Shown here: piece by piece, positions 10,101 to 18,300 of the stretch | How the letters are laid out: each line of letters begins with the position of its first letter | How positions within the stretch are numbered: position 1 is the first letter of the stretch | From: UBA1765 sp045615885 | Lineage (GTDB): Bacteria; Fibrobacterota; Fibrobacteria; Fibrobacterales; Fibrobacteraceae | Direction of reading: 5' to 3' | DNA length: 64,000 bases | NCBI GenBank assembly: GCA_045615885.1 | Contig: JAZLFR010000055.1 | Location: 1 to 64,000, forward strand | Position numbers and translations under genes: made by a program | The notes under the pieces: model-generated | Told to the model about the DNA's origin: nothing | Databases searched by the model: none | What the model saw: only the letters and a program-made list of their open reading frames with translations

Positions 10101-10670
10101 AACGGCACCTGGGTTTCCACTCCAGTCACCATTAATCAACATAGATGTTGCATGATGATTGCCACTATAAGTGGTTGAACCGCCAAAATATGCATAGTTA
10201 TAATTTGCCTTTTTACCGACAGAAGGAACCTTTACTTGGTACAAGCCTTCAACATTCATGATTGCAATTTGGCTGTACAAAGAACTACTATCACGACCTT
10301 TACCGGTAGATGTTATCTTAAGCTTTAGCGTTGCTCCGCTAACATCGACACCGGTCAATGCAACTTTAACAGCTGTTGTATCTAGATCAAGCGTTTCCAA
10401 TATGCTATCAAGGGAGACCGGCTGCGGCGGCGTTTGCAGGAACTGCGTAACCAGCATGCCTGCTTCATTTGCGTTGTAAGACATCCATGCGCGAGTTGCA
10501 TTGATACCCGCCTGGCTAGCCTGGTAGGCTTCTGACTGTTTTAAACGAGCCGCACTTGAGCGGTTTTCAGAAAGCAACCACTTGTGGACTGCTGTTGCCG
10601 CGATGGTTGCTACCATCATAAAAAGCAGCACTGTAATTAAGGAAACGCCGTGTTTTTTTGCCAAACTCAT
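1140..10670 (-). CDS. Giant PilX/GspK-type minor pilin with adhesin-like body, module 1 (3,176 aa)
   Basis: The N-terminus MSLAKKHG^VSLITVLLF is a class III (prepilin) signal: short basic leader, Gly, then a hydrophobic helix. Position +5 is Thr instead of the usual Glu, as in GspK and PilX-type subunits that cap the pilus tip. Approximate order: helix with 'SEAYQASQAGINATRAW' (to 60); a Gly/Asn-rich bactofilin-like beta-solenoid (155-280); a 'GKFIFVF...NYFVYT' domain (580-690); a Ser/Gly linker (about 720); a 'SDFWVW' domain; an InlB-like repeat (1097-1203); Cys-rich CFNEDF/CIDQC segments; a lectin-like 'IFRSNAD...NWRSGGSC' domain (1343-1563); then many Ig-like repeats to the end. The ATG at 10670 is chosen over the in-frame ATG at 10688 because GGAGG precedes it. 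It should be exported and assembled by a type IV pilus or T2SS-like machine encoded elsewhere. Ligand unknown. Confidence 0.85.
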   Translation of the reverse strand: MSLAKKHGVSLITVLLFMMVATIAATAVHKWLLSENRSSAARLKQSEAYQASQAGINATRAWMSYNANEAGMLVTQFLQTPPQPVSLDSILETLDLDTTAVKVALTGVDVSGATLKLKITSTGKGRDSSSLYSQIAIMNVEGLYQVKVPSVGKKANYNYAYFGGSTTYSGNHHATSMLINGDWSGNPGAVDGDFVVTGSVTLSGNNISVGGNACIGGNASTQNGVTINNLYVHGDANNYNGTIENNAYFNGDLNVGSTAAGFEVGGSMTLMGEMELAPTWDYPIGKNLCLGTEPKSKINFNGLQNGHKFTVSDSVWIPNKGSLQMTDNSWRQMGAYTSVQLGTSSNAALYVNGLNTCGYYIIKTNVTYTDKMGTDLDKTKCTWYPWGCAVSQGRTLAHDERCYGDYYGCRLQRVSTSDERNLDWASSIRSGGPDTKCPSGFYFQNHDATQEKWSNPYTDGWFVAKQYAQFKSSAASTRAKAIEQNATKLVTCAEPVKNHCDSIWTQKEGCPVAGGGPAGKARFKVDDILTTGYSKFIEKANQAQCVKDIIGMDVNKKINFNVSALNNCYASLAANADSSALRLYNGYLVMSMDNNALFNNPSGTLDGKFIFVFTSEIYQTKVPPTTNDSYVMLYLKEGAKGELLQTGSGKFNYFVYTQKDIAQIQGTEWRGSFYAEASNCAAIGNINGNTDLIYDENVINSMTDAGIICDYGTTCVAAGESSDDSSEPSGGSGGTSTSVTATGTDYQWIAYATTLKVSLATEYTNNEDLDAVENASPMQPALLVMPRVIYLTNKDKLQDNYSVLYFGGLTRASGGGSATCYEGERIGSGNVVSETSQFANPGLHSCRYSEGSYYSDFWVWISDDKVTSKVSFTKVKDEFTADECATGSVSREIEVKNSNGIQGEIKLFVYNQSSGVVIEPKEVLGNPTSVNGGTLYVLRTPQNQTTFPVFKVSINSCENASGYMQLQLQDENMMDDLGIGSPSTELFNFGESYGVVRHGSINDPKSVATPEQRDRADCFANSSTNETWAAYTSGSKACKVLSTTDKVNGPWECQVALPASLKVTTNPAYEDSCEIVTDGVETVYPSDANDVTLYASLKKKQYTLHVNVNGLKGSAETYSDDNDAEVQLEDGRNGTLLGTCKVGSRGTCDFTVTHGVSYFVKAVGSNFSGWEYTCDASVDCSKSFFIERSNILSIKPRENITVDANFYKAGVCFNEDFKNLYSYCDHSVTPNVLKGYYKKNEKFDDWGYGENAYCIDQCVTDETTRPSSENYTKYGQDPWHYDVYCSMDGEANKLSYYDPNKKEYVYGGGYYPQDDPYAVWLKVVMRNGFYQTRGTLYKGTGNDYGGWWNAKPLVNRDEGYLVQDVPHRNMYMRKKAAGYNGTLIKTFSMRNTSEKSTGDGGNFPAMIFRSNADMTAYYQLAVDPGATQNLSAAPHFYLCYCTEYSCFETGKIGTKPYTDANTGHCITEPIKGNMVFSTFESNNIFEVSVDLEGEEAHVVLSYHDDLSYSGKTTYTEHTFNLRDEKLKIPADVSINENDNVYIGFAVNKDNELLRNINWRSGGSCEDRSQMIPSVYCGFEQGIAGINTTVEPTRFVYDYCPEGGSCKCTYKYSLDGGNTWQSPPLNFTVPGKRYEFGQLQIQAECTEERGLVEPQSIRNACDGFVTFDPKIKGEICSESYEIYADGYVTYQSRDYIDPANSSQWISFGDTLYAADENLTKDVSNAASGISRKKGPLNPGIRYDNGKSKPMIGFACNYTGASEVCTNEGYLQLTDKISSSKNFLNLNGAVFSFDYILNWYTEKFIYWLEDVDGHQSEKINVSDTLNTWGYGDFANKRNPKTNSLQLVWNRDARGVPIYNTTKVNVNSICGTNNDCDPTKVSRLYFRLENNNRYGVHIMNLRSSCPNELRLENCRLNGKDASNTVEPLVISAEDAANVRFTALVNGATECEFSQNHNEPVACAGNLGDFEFSPLDLTDISGVATIKFTARNANDEVGCDMTVNVQKSEISSCTFTDESGNSLDEVPVGKTVRFSATITNPSALDNCNLSVNSQSGASCSLTENSAGSGIYTVFSSIALSGEGYYTPVVSLNGRKYQCQQPVTVKVDEGDWTAPQTGSLCLGSNSGGWPQLDYIAPGEYTVNHDCRGQNSYSFFYKCSSKDDVIIYGGRRLNCGDYNGQEIQQSTSAMPASGRTLKIISGSMAKFGCEIAGGSPTCGNTGTTITTTNSSSSVSGSSSSHDLGECEEIDQIVDQYNVNKTITGAFKDNCYKINTGKACKNIQVAYNKSTGSGKFTINGAQFECGDYHQVEVVPQTTMVIDMPSTCTLSEIYVYNCETPSVGDDLPPTVGNTICLNAQNGEAAVGGNDNDADITPKTYTWVHNCLADGGWWYACTGDKVIVNGIPYTCNGGADVWKAGSVPAKWTSITVPSGTVLNDLGCPQSNLLPADVCTSTEVIDMEYRITSCALNTENGQFSAVIENANSKTYNYNFVITDVLSNVVESEASESGSSSGKTFSKTYIPNGKYVYTLKLDNGSSCSKEWNVDGITADCQFVGDVETNETAMFRISNVQNQNPNDLLMDLRISGASTGTPISVNRYYTADKDVTAPSTAGEYTYILSYKGKEVCRAALTVTAPVEMLATCPALETYPSQYTGTIDFNVSGVPTTNVKMQVKIADVVKGENVNCNSNNIEYGCKFAVQAPSSVGDYTYYLYMDGVEKCHGSFKVKDVLNCSVDKTSINLGEYFTLTPNYSGSCDNYSLTGNGTTSGDCGSLEVTPGTSGVQNYTFTNQGSIGNGKCDFTVTVNSVPPTFTCPSDKTVSSGTNVAIEPTNIKNCSQGCTYTVTGGSANLTQTGNTTSGGSFNIGNVTELEAGYYTYTVAVSNSAGNASCNVAVTYNMTAPTFTCPSGKTVSSGTNVAIEPTNIKNCSQGCTYTVTGGSAPLNTTGNTTSGGSFNIGSVSESVTSDQTFNYTVAISNGAGTNETPCTVPVKYTAVAPTESADCWYSTTEVYVGEKIGFTAKNIKPADKNVDLKFEVDEVINEQHASFWTGNTYDRNQSHNKLSFTTPGAHTIKLSINGIEVCNQTITVNDLPSNVVSTDWKSYAPGQSYNLQTMNVSGPRSFKCRVTSTTSYERTVATANGKTLKIPSYNTVSNGTSDIADYTSFTLVVRSDAPSDLECALSY
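1821..2267 (-). repeat. Two near-identical tandem Ig-like repeat units inside giant gene 1 (period 276 bp, 92 aa)
   Basis: Units at about 1821-1990 and 2097-2267 encode almost the same sequence (TFTCPS.KTVSSGTNVAIEP, then NCSQGCTYTVTGGSA). The DNA match is very high, so the duplication or conversion is recent compared with the other Ig-like units of the same protein. Confidence 0.85.
3370..4335 (-). repeat. Three diverged Cys-rich modules of about 90 aa, specific to giant protein 1
   Basis: Segments at about 4335-4035, 3895-3690 and 3640-3370 share a pattern: Cys, 'YTV.H.C' or equivalent, a short strand with 'C...D.V...G....CG', and a closing 'L..I.GS....GC'. I do not see them in the other two giant proteins. 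They could be ligand-binding inserts; the family is not one I can name. Confidence 0.5.
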
Positions 10671-10671
10671 A

Positions 10672-12045
10672 CTAACCCTCCGTTCCATTATTTGGTGTCG
10701 GGATTATCTTTTCAATTTTTGTGATTTCACCTTTAACTTTTACATCAAGATTCAGTCTAAAAGCTTTGATCAAAACTTTATCTTCGGCATCTGTATATGA
10801 AGCCGTAAAATCATAATCGCCACCGTCTCTTCTGAAAATGGCCATGTCAGAAATATTCAACCACCCCTTGAAGGCAGAGGGCGAATACAAAGCAAATGTG
10901 AAAACAAGGCATGCATTCGTAACAGAATCTGCCAAGTTGAATTCAAAGTAACGACCCATGTCGTTTTCTGTCTGAGCTGGGTAAACAATGTTATCGGGCA
11001 GAGCTGCAAAAGCCTCACCGCTCCCTTTTTCACGGAAGCCTACACCAATATGGTCTAAACTCGGCTGAAAGTTTCGCATTTGATTAATAGAAAAATTACT
11101 GCTTGGGGCAAGAATCTTAAACGACACGCCATAGGTAACGCGAGGTTCAAAGGAGAATGCAAGGCATTGCAACCAATCCGGATTTTCTGGATTGAGATTG
11201 ACCATGTAGATTTGCGATGTTAAAACACTGTCGCTTTCATCCATTCCATAATTCGAAGCAAATCCAGAAATTTTGTTCGTTGACTGGTTTGCTTCAACAG
11301 TCAGTTGCTGGTAGCCATCGGTACCAGCGCGAGACGCAAATGTAAAGTATTGGCCCTCGCCAAAAAAGCCCGAATCCGGTTTTGTAATATTTTTAGCTCT
11401 TGCATCTTGCAAGCGGCGCCCCGGTTCCAGCAAAAAAGTTTCAACACCCTCGGCAATGCGAACCACCCTCGGGTTTTCGGCAGGGCAATCTGCAGGGCCT
11501 TCTGCAGGGCATTCTTCCGACGATGAAGATTTTAAGCAAACCATGGTTGAACAGGAACGGAATAAAGTACTCCCTTTTTTATACCAAGACACCTGCTGTG
11601 CATATTCTGCCTCGCCTGAAGGTAGATAGGTTACCTTTCTAAATGCGATTGAATCGCGAGCGTTATTCAAAAAGAAGGAGGAATGGTCATTAGCAGTAGG
11701 ATTCAAATAAACCAGAGCGGCATGGTTTTGGGCAGTCACGTAATTATTGAATGCACTTTTTGCACCCATTTGCATCAAGTCGTCTTGCAAAAGCGTAGCC
11801 GCGTCGTTTGCCTCTGCGGAACTCTTGGTCATAGCCTCGGAGCGAACCCTGAACTTGGCACTATCCGAATAAGCCTGCCCGGCCACAAGCACGACTATAC
11901 CTATCAAGCCGCAATAGACCATAAGCTCCATAAGGGTGAACCCTTTTTTGAAGCTATTGCACAGCTTTTTTTGAGGACAAAAATAGGAGGATGTACCGGA
12001 GTTCGCGCAGGAATTCGCAAGAAGGAAAAAGTTTATAATAATCAA
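10672..12045 (-). CDS. PilW/GspJ-type prepilin, module 1
   Basis: The prepilin motif KKG^FTLMELMVYCGLIGIVVLVAGQAYSDS has Glu at +5 and a long hydrophobic helix. The roughly 400-residue globular part ends in a beta-rich domain (YPAQ...RYFEFNLADSVTNACLVFTFALYSPSAFKG). The type matches PilW/GspJ minor pilins, which sit just below a GspK-type tip subunit. No ATG precedes the pilin motif in frame. The assigned TTG (12045) gives a leader of about 35 residues, and the real start is uncertain. The gene ends TAG-T-ATG into giant gene 1, so the two are co-translated. The first 93 bp of leader plus pilin motif are identical to module 3. Confidence 0.8.
   Translation of the reverse strand: MIIINFFLLANSCANSGTSSYFCPQKKLCNSFKKGFTLMELMVYCGLIGIVVLVAGQAYSDSAKFRVRSEAMTKSSAEANDAATLLQDDLMQMGAKSAFNNYVTAQNHAALVYLNPTANDHSSFFLNNARDSIAFRKVTYLPSGEAEYAQQVSWYKKGSTLFRSCSTMVCLKSSSSEECPAEGPADCPAENPRVVRIAEGVETFLLEPGRRLQDARAKNITKPDSGFFGEGQYFTFASRAGTDGYQQLTVEANQSTNKISGFASNYGMDESDSVLTSQIYMVNLNPENPDWLQCLAFSFEPRVTYGVSFKILAPSSNFSINQMRNFQPSLDHIGVGFREKGSGEAFAALPDNIVYPAQTENDMGRYFEFNLADSVTNACLVFTFALYSPSAFKGWLNISDMAIFRRDGGDYDFTASYTDAEDKVLIKAFRLNLDVKVKGEITKIEKIIPTPNNGTEG
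10677..10681 (-). promoter_or_regulatory. Ribosome binding site deciding the start of giant gene 1
   Basis: GGAGG on the minus strand lies inside the last codons of the prepilin gene, 6 bases before the ATG at 10670. This supports translational coupling and excludes the upstream in-frame ATG. Confidence 0.7.
11924..12016 (-). repeat. 93-bp block identical to module 3 (copy 1)
   Basis: It runs from GAATTCCTGCGCG to TTATGGAGCT on the coding strand and is base-for-base identical to 23923-24015. Sequence on both sides diverges at once, including at synonymous sites. Confidence 0.85.
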
Positions 12046-12174
12046 CGAAAAAGAAAAATATATTTGAAAATACTTTGTCTAACGCAGATGCCCATTTATC
12101 ATCAATAACGAGCTTTTCCATACTGCAGAAAAATCCGTTCGATATTATGCGGGAACTTTAAAACGTGTAAACAG

Positions 12175-12199
12175 AAAAGGCCACCTAAAGGTGGCTTTT
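12175..12199. terminator. GCCACC/GGTGGC hairpin with flanking A and T runs
   Basis: GCCACC (12180-12185) pairs with GGTGGC (12190-12195), with A-rich and T-rich flanks. It may act in both directions, and a longer relative stands at 34531-34570. Confidence 0.5.
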
Positions 12200-12217
12200 G
12201 TTTTCTAGTTTTTTAGA

Positions 12218-12251
12218 AATGCACCAGCTCTTTTTCAAGAACTAGTGCATT
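12218..12251 (-). terminator. Terminator after giant pilin gene 2
   Basis: A 15-bp stem (12218-12232 with 12237-12251) is complete on the minus strand only if two G-U pairs are allowed. This points to function in RNA from the minus strand, about 100 bases after the stop of giant gene 2. Confidence 0.55.
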
Positions 12252-12352
12252 ATTTTTATTTCTCACAATGACAAGCGACGGTACTTTGAAAAATTGGAAA
12301 TTCTCCCCTTTTACAAGGGGAGAATCGGTGAGGTTAATCAATAACGAATATT

Positions 12353-15300
12353 TTAATCATAACAGTAGCCAGAATACCAATCTGAATTCTTACACAAAAT
12401 ATTTAATTCTGCAGTACATGATTTGTTACTTCCCGGACCAGGGCCAGAAGCACCTTCATATCCTGAATAATTTGTTTCTATAGTGTACTTATATGGATTT
12501 CCTGGTACGAAACCTTGATCTCCACCATTCGGTTTTTCCCACCTTGGATAAACTGTTATACAATTATAACCATCATGTTTGTAGGCTGCAGGGCAATCCA
12601 TAGCCATGCTAGAATAAGGATCTACAATTCCGCCCCTAACACAGCCACTGCAAAGAATTCCCTCACCAACTCTATAAGGTCCTGCTCTATCAGGACTCTT
12701 TACACCAAACGATTTTGGGTTACCTGTGTAATAGAAGTAGAAGTGAGTTGTATTTCCTTGTTTTTTCTCGTATCTGTAATTATAAATGGCAATGGAACCA
12801 TTTACAGCTCTTATTTGACGTTGATCTTCATTATCAACACCGCAGTCACCCATTTTAGCGACATAAAGTGGCTCCGTTTCACATATAACTTCACCAGACG
12901 CATCGGTTACAGTGTAAACAGCTACTGTGGTTATTAAAGGAGCTCCAATCTCCTGGAATTGTTGTGGTTGCCAGGAGACATTCCACGGATTCCATTCAAA
13001 TGAATTCACAGCCCCCGTTTGGTCTTTGTATTCAAACGAACTCTTCTGATTTGTCGGTGCATTTCTTACATCACTCATGACAAATTTCACATGAGTTCCT
13101 GAAATAACTTTTGATATATCCTGCCCAGACATACTTTGAATTTTGCAAGTAGCTGTAATCGGGTTGACAGTCAGTTCTGCCGTACATATCGGGTCTGTTT
13201 TCCCTAATGAATATAGAGAATAAGTGTATGTGCCAGATTTTATTGTATTTGGAATTTGAATATCCTTTTCAGAAGGCATGCCATTTTTCTTAACAGAAAT
13301 TTGACCAAGAGATTCGCTTGAGCTTCTAAGTTCCATCCATTCATCATCAACTAGACCAGTTGCATTCTTTACTACAAACTTTGCATAGCCACCCTTATTT
13401 ATTTGTGTAGTGGCAAATTGACAATCGGCATAGTCCGCTTCTAGCTTAATATCCTTGTGAATGTATTCTTCTGGAGAGCAACGCTCCACATTATTTTCAA
13501 AATCACCAGAAGTAGACACTTCAAATACATAAGTATAGGATTTGCCCTTTTCGACAGTTGTATTAATCGGTATAGATGTCGTTGTTTCATCTGTACCTGT
13601 TTTTGTCGTGGCTCCGGAAGTTTCAATAGTACATTCCATACCTAACTTATTTGCACATATAATTAAACGATATGAATATGTTGCACCTCTCGTCAAGTTT
13701 TTTATCTTGGCGTTGAACAGGCCATAATCAGATACCTTACATTCATCTGGGTATGGCTTGCTTGCAACGGTGAGTGGTTCGCAGGTCGTTTCCTTGTCAT
13801 TGAACGAAATTACGGCATCATAAATTCCGTTTTCTGAAGGTGGCGTAAACCCGCAAGAAACTTCTGCACCAACATTTTCTGGATTAAAGTAGCAGGTCTT
13901 TTCTATCGTCGTTGAAGAATTGCGTTTAGTCAACGTAATTTTCCCTTCTTTAGATAGTAAACTGCCCATGGCGCTTGCATTTGCTGTGGAACCGCTTCCA
14001 CCAGAAACAGTGCTTTGATTCCATGCACAAGAATGCAATGTCCTTTCAGGGACTTCAACTTCCGTTTTGCAGTCGGATTCTACGAAATTGTCGTCTTTAC
14101 CATAGGCAATTGCATAGGTACCAGACCTTGACGGCTTAAATTGGAAGTAAACGCAGTTTGCGGTATTTTTAGTTTGACCAGAAGAATTTACCGCGCATGC
14201 TTTTGTTGCCGAGGTGGTAACAGAATAATGCTCGATAATCGTTTTTTCTTGTGTAGCGTAATCTGTGAATGTCAGGTAAGCTTCTATTGGGGATTTATAA
14301 CTGCTGAATGTTGCACCCAAACTTAGATTACCGTTTCCGTCGTATGTGACGGACTTTTTATTCGATGCATAGCATGTTGCTGTCGCATTTTTTACTTTCA
14401 AGGTTTTTGCTGTCTGGCAGGATTTTTCTTCGCCCGATGCATTCTTGCAAGTAATTTTAAACTTAGATTCACAGTTTGTACTTCCAGTAGCCGCGCAGTC
14501 TGTAATCAAATTGATATTGAATGGTTTTAGGTCTTCTATATAGGTGTTGTGAATGCTGTATTTATCAAAATCAAATGGATCTCGACCGTTAGTACCGCCA
14601 AGTAAATTGTAGTTGCCATTTCCCTGAATTCTTTCAATTTTACATTCCGTGGTACCGGCAACTTTTGCAGAAAGCTGCACCATGGTTCCTTCATTTACTT
14701 CCTTGTCAGCTGTCATACTACCATCAATAGCGCAGGAATCTACACGCAATGCCGATGCGCATGTATTTTTCAACTGGCTAATGTAAATACCACCGCCTCT
14801 GGAATTTTTTACTTGGAAGTAGATTTTTGAAACTTCCTGGGCATTGAAATTTTCATCAGCGCCAGGTAACATTGCATAGGTATCCACATCAAATGACACG
14901 AGAATATGCGGATACAAACCTGCATAGCCCGTTTTTCTCTGTAAGCGTTTTACATCGCGGACCCACACAAGGTTGTATTGACACAGTTCCTTATAATATC
15001 CAGAGTAGTTGGAAGGGTTAGCTTCATAATCTTCCTTTGAAACTACATCATCATAAACATTGCAATAACTGCCCGCCTTGTTCAAAGATGCCTCTACACC
15101 AGGAACTATATAATCGGCGCTCTTGCGCCCTTCTCTATCGACCATCCATACCTTGATTTCGTCGGCCAAAGACACTTGCAGCATTTCGAACGAGAATGTA
15201 CTGTTCGCAAAATTCAAGTACATTTTTTCATTGTCATGACCGATAGAATCTTTCAACTGAATGTAGTTGGTGATATATTCAGGTTCATTGTCTATAGCGG

Positions 15301-18300
15301 CTTTACTGGAAGACAATTTGACATAGCTTCCTGTTCTCAAGTTCGTTGTTTTATTTTCAGTTCCATCTTTGGGGTGGAATGTTGTATTGGTTGTAGCGTG
15401 AGAATTAGTGCCTGTTGATGTTTTATTGCTGCAATATTGGGTGGCTGAATAATGATCTGATCCGTCTTCATCTTTACAGAGTTCTTTTCGAACTTCTAGG
15501 GCATTATTAGACGCGCCGTCCCATTCCTGTGCGGCAAACTTCGTTACAAATTCTTCAATTTTGCTGTAATACCAGTTATCAGGACCTTTTACGCTATATG
15601 ACACTGGTATGAACATATCAATTAGTTTAGCACTATCACCTGTATTGTAATCTTTAAAAAGAAGATAGTTGTCATAGCATTTGTCATTACCTGTTGTGGT
15701 AACAAAGCTTGCACAGGTATCAGTGAAAATTTCTCTACTACCGTTGATTTCATCCCTTGCTAGTGCTTGAATCAGCAAAGAGCCCTTAGGATATTTTTTC
15801 GCAGTATCCGGAAGAGTAAAAGCGCCTTCTGGAATCCAATTTTTACCTCCGTCTGTGGAATAGGAGAACTCATAAGTACATTCCCCTTTATCTGGGCACC
15901 AGTCATAAACGTAGCGGATTGGAATTGTTTGTTCACCTTTGGTAACACGCACATTGATATCATCAAATGCACAAAATACCCCGGCTTCCTTACCTTGGTA
16001 TTCGCTACCGCAAGATCCGCCAGAACGCCAGTTCAAATTAAATAATCTTTTATTTGGATTATGCGGTACGAATCCAACATATTTATTCGTCTTTTTATCC
16101 ATTTTTGCAATAGGATCAAAATCCCACTCCCTAAGATATTCAGTCCTATCCATAGGGTCGTATGGGTTTATAAAATCTTTTACTTTTATTGGATAACCAA
16201 AATCTTTAGAACAGGTTAGGCAAAAACTCTTTTTAAGGTAAACAGTCATGTTGTTTCTATCAAAGTTTGGACTGTTCAAAAATTCTTTGTTTTTATACAC
16301 ATCCTTATTAGCATAGGCGAATGTGACATGAGCCGAGTCATCATTCAAATCGACTCTTACTTGTAGAGCTCTATTTTGAATTTTATTCCAAGGAATGTTT
16401 ACATTCTTTTCATCTTTAAGAGTTTCAACGACACAGTGGTCTTTGTTGTACGGTGTTTTCACTTCTCGTGCAAGATCTCGTTTTGCATTGTCTGTTGAAT
16501 TACCACCAGCTGACATATTATCACTGTAAAATGCCACACGTTCTGTATTATGGCACAATAGCAAATGTGAGCTAGTATCTTGCCCAATTTCTTTAGAAGG
16601 ATTAATCCCTAGTAGAAAGAATGACGACGCATCTGCATTAGAGCGAAATACAATACCTGAGAACGAGCCTCCATCATTAGCTTCCCCTACATTACCAATA
16701 CCACCATCATTCCAGGTAAAATCTTCAGTATAAGTTCCGTTATAGCCAGCTTCTTCCTTTCTCAAAATGACATAAGATGTTTTATCAGTGCCGTTAGATG
16801 GCGTTAAATAATTGAGACCTTCTTCTCTATGAATATATGGCTTGGCATTCCATAATATGATATCAAAAGTCGTGCCTGTTGCACCTTCAATAGTTGCGGT
16901 TATTGTAGCATCTCTATGTCTAACACCAGTTTTGGATTGTTGGGCCTTATGAGTCATCATTACTTTAAGCCACTTGGCCCATGGGTCGTTTTGGGGATAA
17001 TACCCACCTCTTATGTATGGGCCATCATAAAAGCTTAACGGATGGGAATTTTTAGGACAAGCACCTTCTGAATTTAGGTATTTAGCATCAGTATAAGTAC
17101 TCATAGCAATAGGATTCAAGCATCTATAGGTATTGTCATTTTCATTATTTTTATTGCACCAAGTATAGCCACTAAGTGAACCACCTGTAAACTTAGTTTC
17201 GTAGAAATATTTAAACTGGTCGTCCATTTTACCCCATTCCAAACGACGTTCTATTTGCTGGGAACATTTCACACCGGGGTCATAATAGCTCCAGTAGTTA
17301 TTTTCTTTCCTTTCTTTATATTCAACAGACTCGTTTATAGGAATGTTTGGATTTCCTTCTACGGAACAATAAATGTCGTGATAATATTGATATTTTGTTC
17401 CATAAGGTTCTCCATATTCGCTATAACGGTATTCTGGCGTTGTAACGCATTGGTCTATGCAAAATTCTCCATTACCCCTTGCAGCATCAGATAATGCCTG
17501 CAAGGCATTGCCATTTTCTCTTGTATTGGACCATCCATTAGATGTTGGTTTTTTTACGGCAGCATTTAATCTTGGATTTCCACCAATTTTAGCTGCAGTA
17601 ACATCCTCATCGCAATATGAATGTAAATGTTCAAAGTTCTCGTTAAAGCATGTTCCTTTGCGCGTATAATTTGCTTGAACAGTATCATTTTCAACCACAG
17701 TCACAGCAATGTAATTCTTTTTTTCAAAGACTTTGCATTCGCACCCCATGGTTTTAGGATTTTTACAAGATTCACAGTTGTAAGACCAATGGTCAAAATA
17801 TTCTCCCTTGGCCATTGCGTAGTATGTCTTGCCATAGTACACTGTAAATGTACAATCACCCTTACGACCTGTTTTACAGGTTCCCATCGGCTTATCGTTT
17901 TCATCTAAAAGTACAACTTCAGCATCTTCCAAATATTCATCATCAGCCAAATGATTTGTCTTGTTCTGTATTCTGTCCTTGGTATCGCTTTCTGTATTGC
18001 CGCTTTCATAAGTATCGACGTTACCCAGCATACCTTCGATTTTCACATAAAGAATGAATGGCTTCTTTTTTAACGAGGCATAGGCATAGGTTGTTTCTGT
18101 AATGCTTGCTACATGGGCCTTATTCACGGAATCCTGCACAAGTATGCAGCCTTCTCTATAATCAACGTCTCCATTAGCGACTTCCATGAGAATTTCTGTA
18201 CCAAGGTCGCAACGCCAGCCACCACTGTACTGGTTAAAGTCATTTTCTACAGCTTCGCAAAGCGGGGAATTTGGGTTCCAATGCGTTAATTCATTAACAT

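Larger units (their letters stand above)
12046..12352. other. Intergenic region between giant gene 2 and prepilin gene 1
   Basis: No gene is seen. It holds two hairpins (listed separately), a short CTCACAATGACAAGC stretch resembling a dispersed repeat near 12263, a CTCCCCTTTT/CAAGGGGAG hairpin near 12303-12322, and presumably the promoter of module 1. AT-rich candidates for that promoter lie near 12060-12090, but I cannot fix -35/-10 boxes. Confidence 0.5.

Noticed and set aside
12244..12340. tRNA or small RNA gene from the CTCCCC/GGGGAG hairpin near 12310
   Set aside because: Only a simple hairpin; no cloverleaf or conserved tRNA bases.
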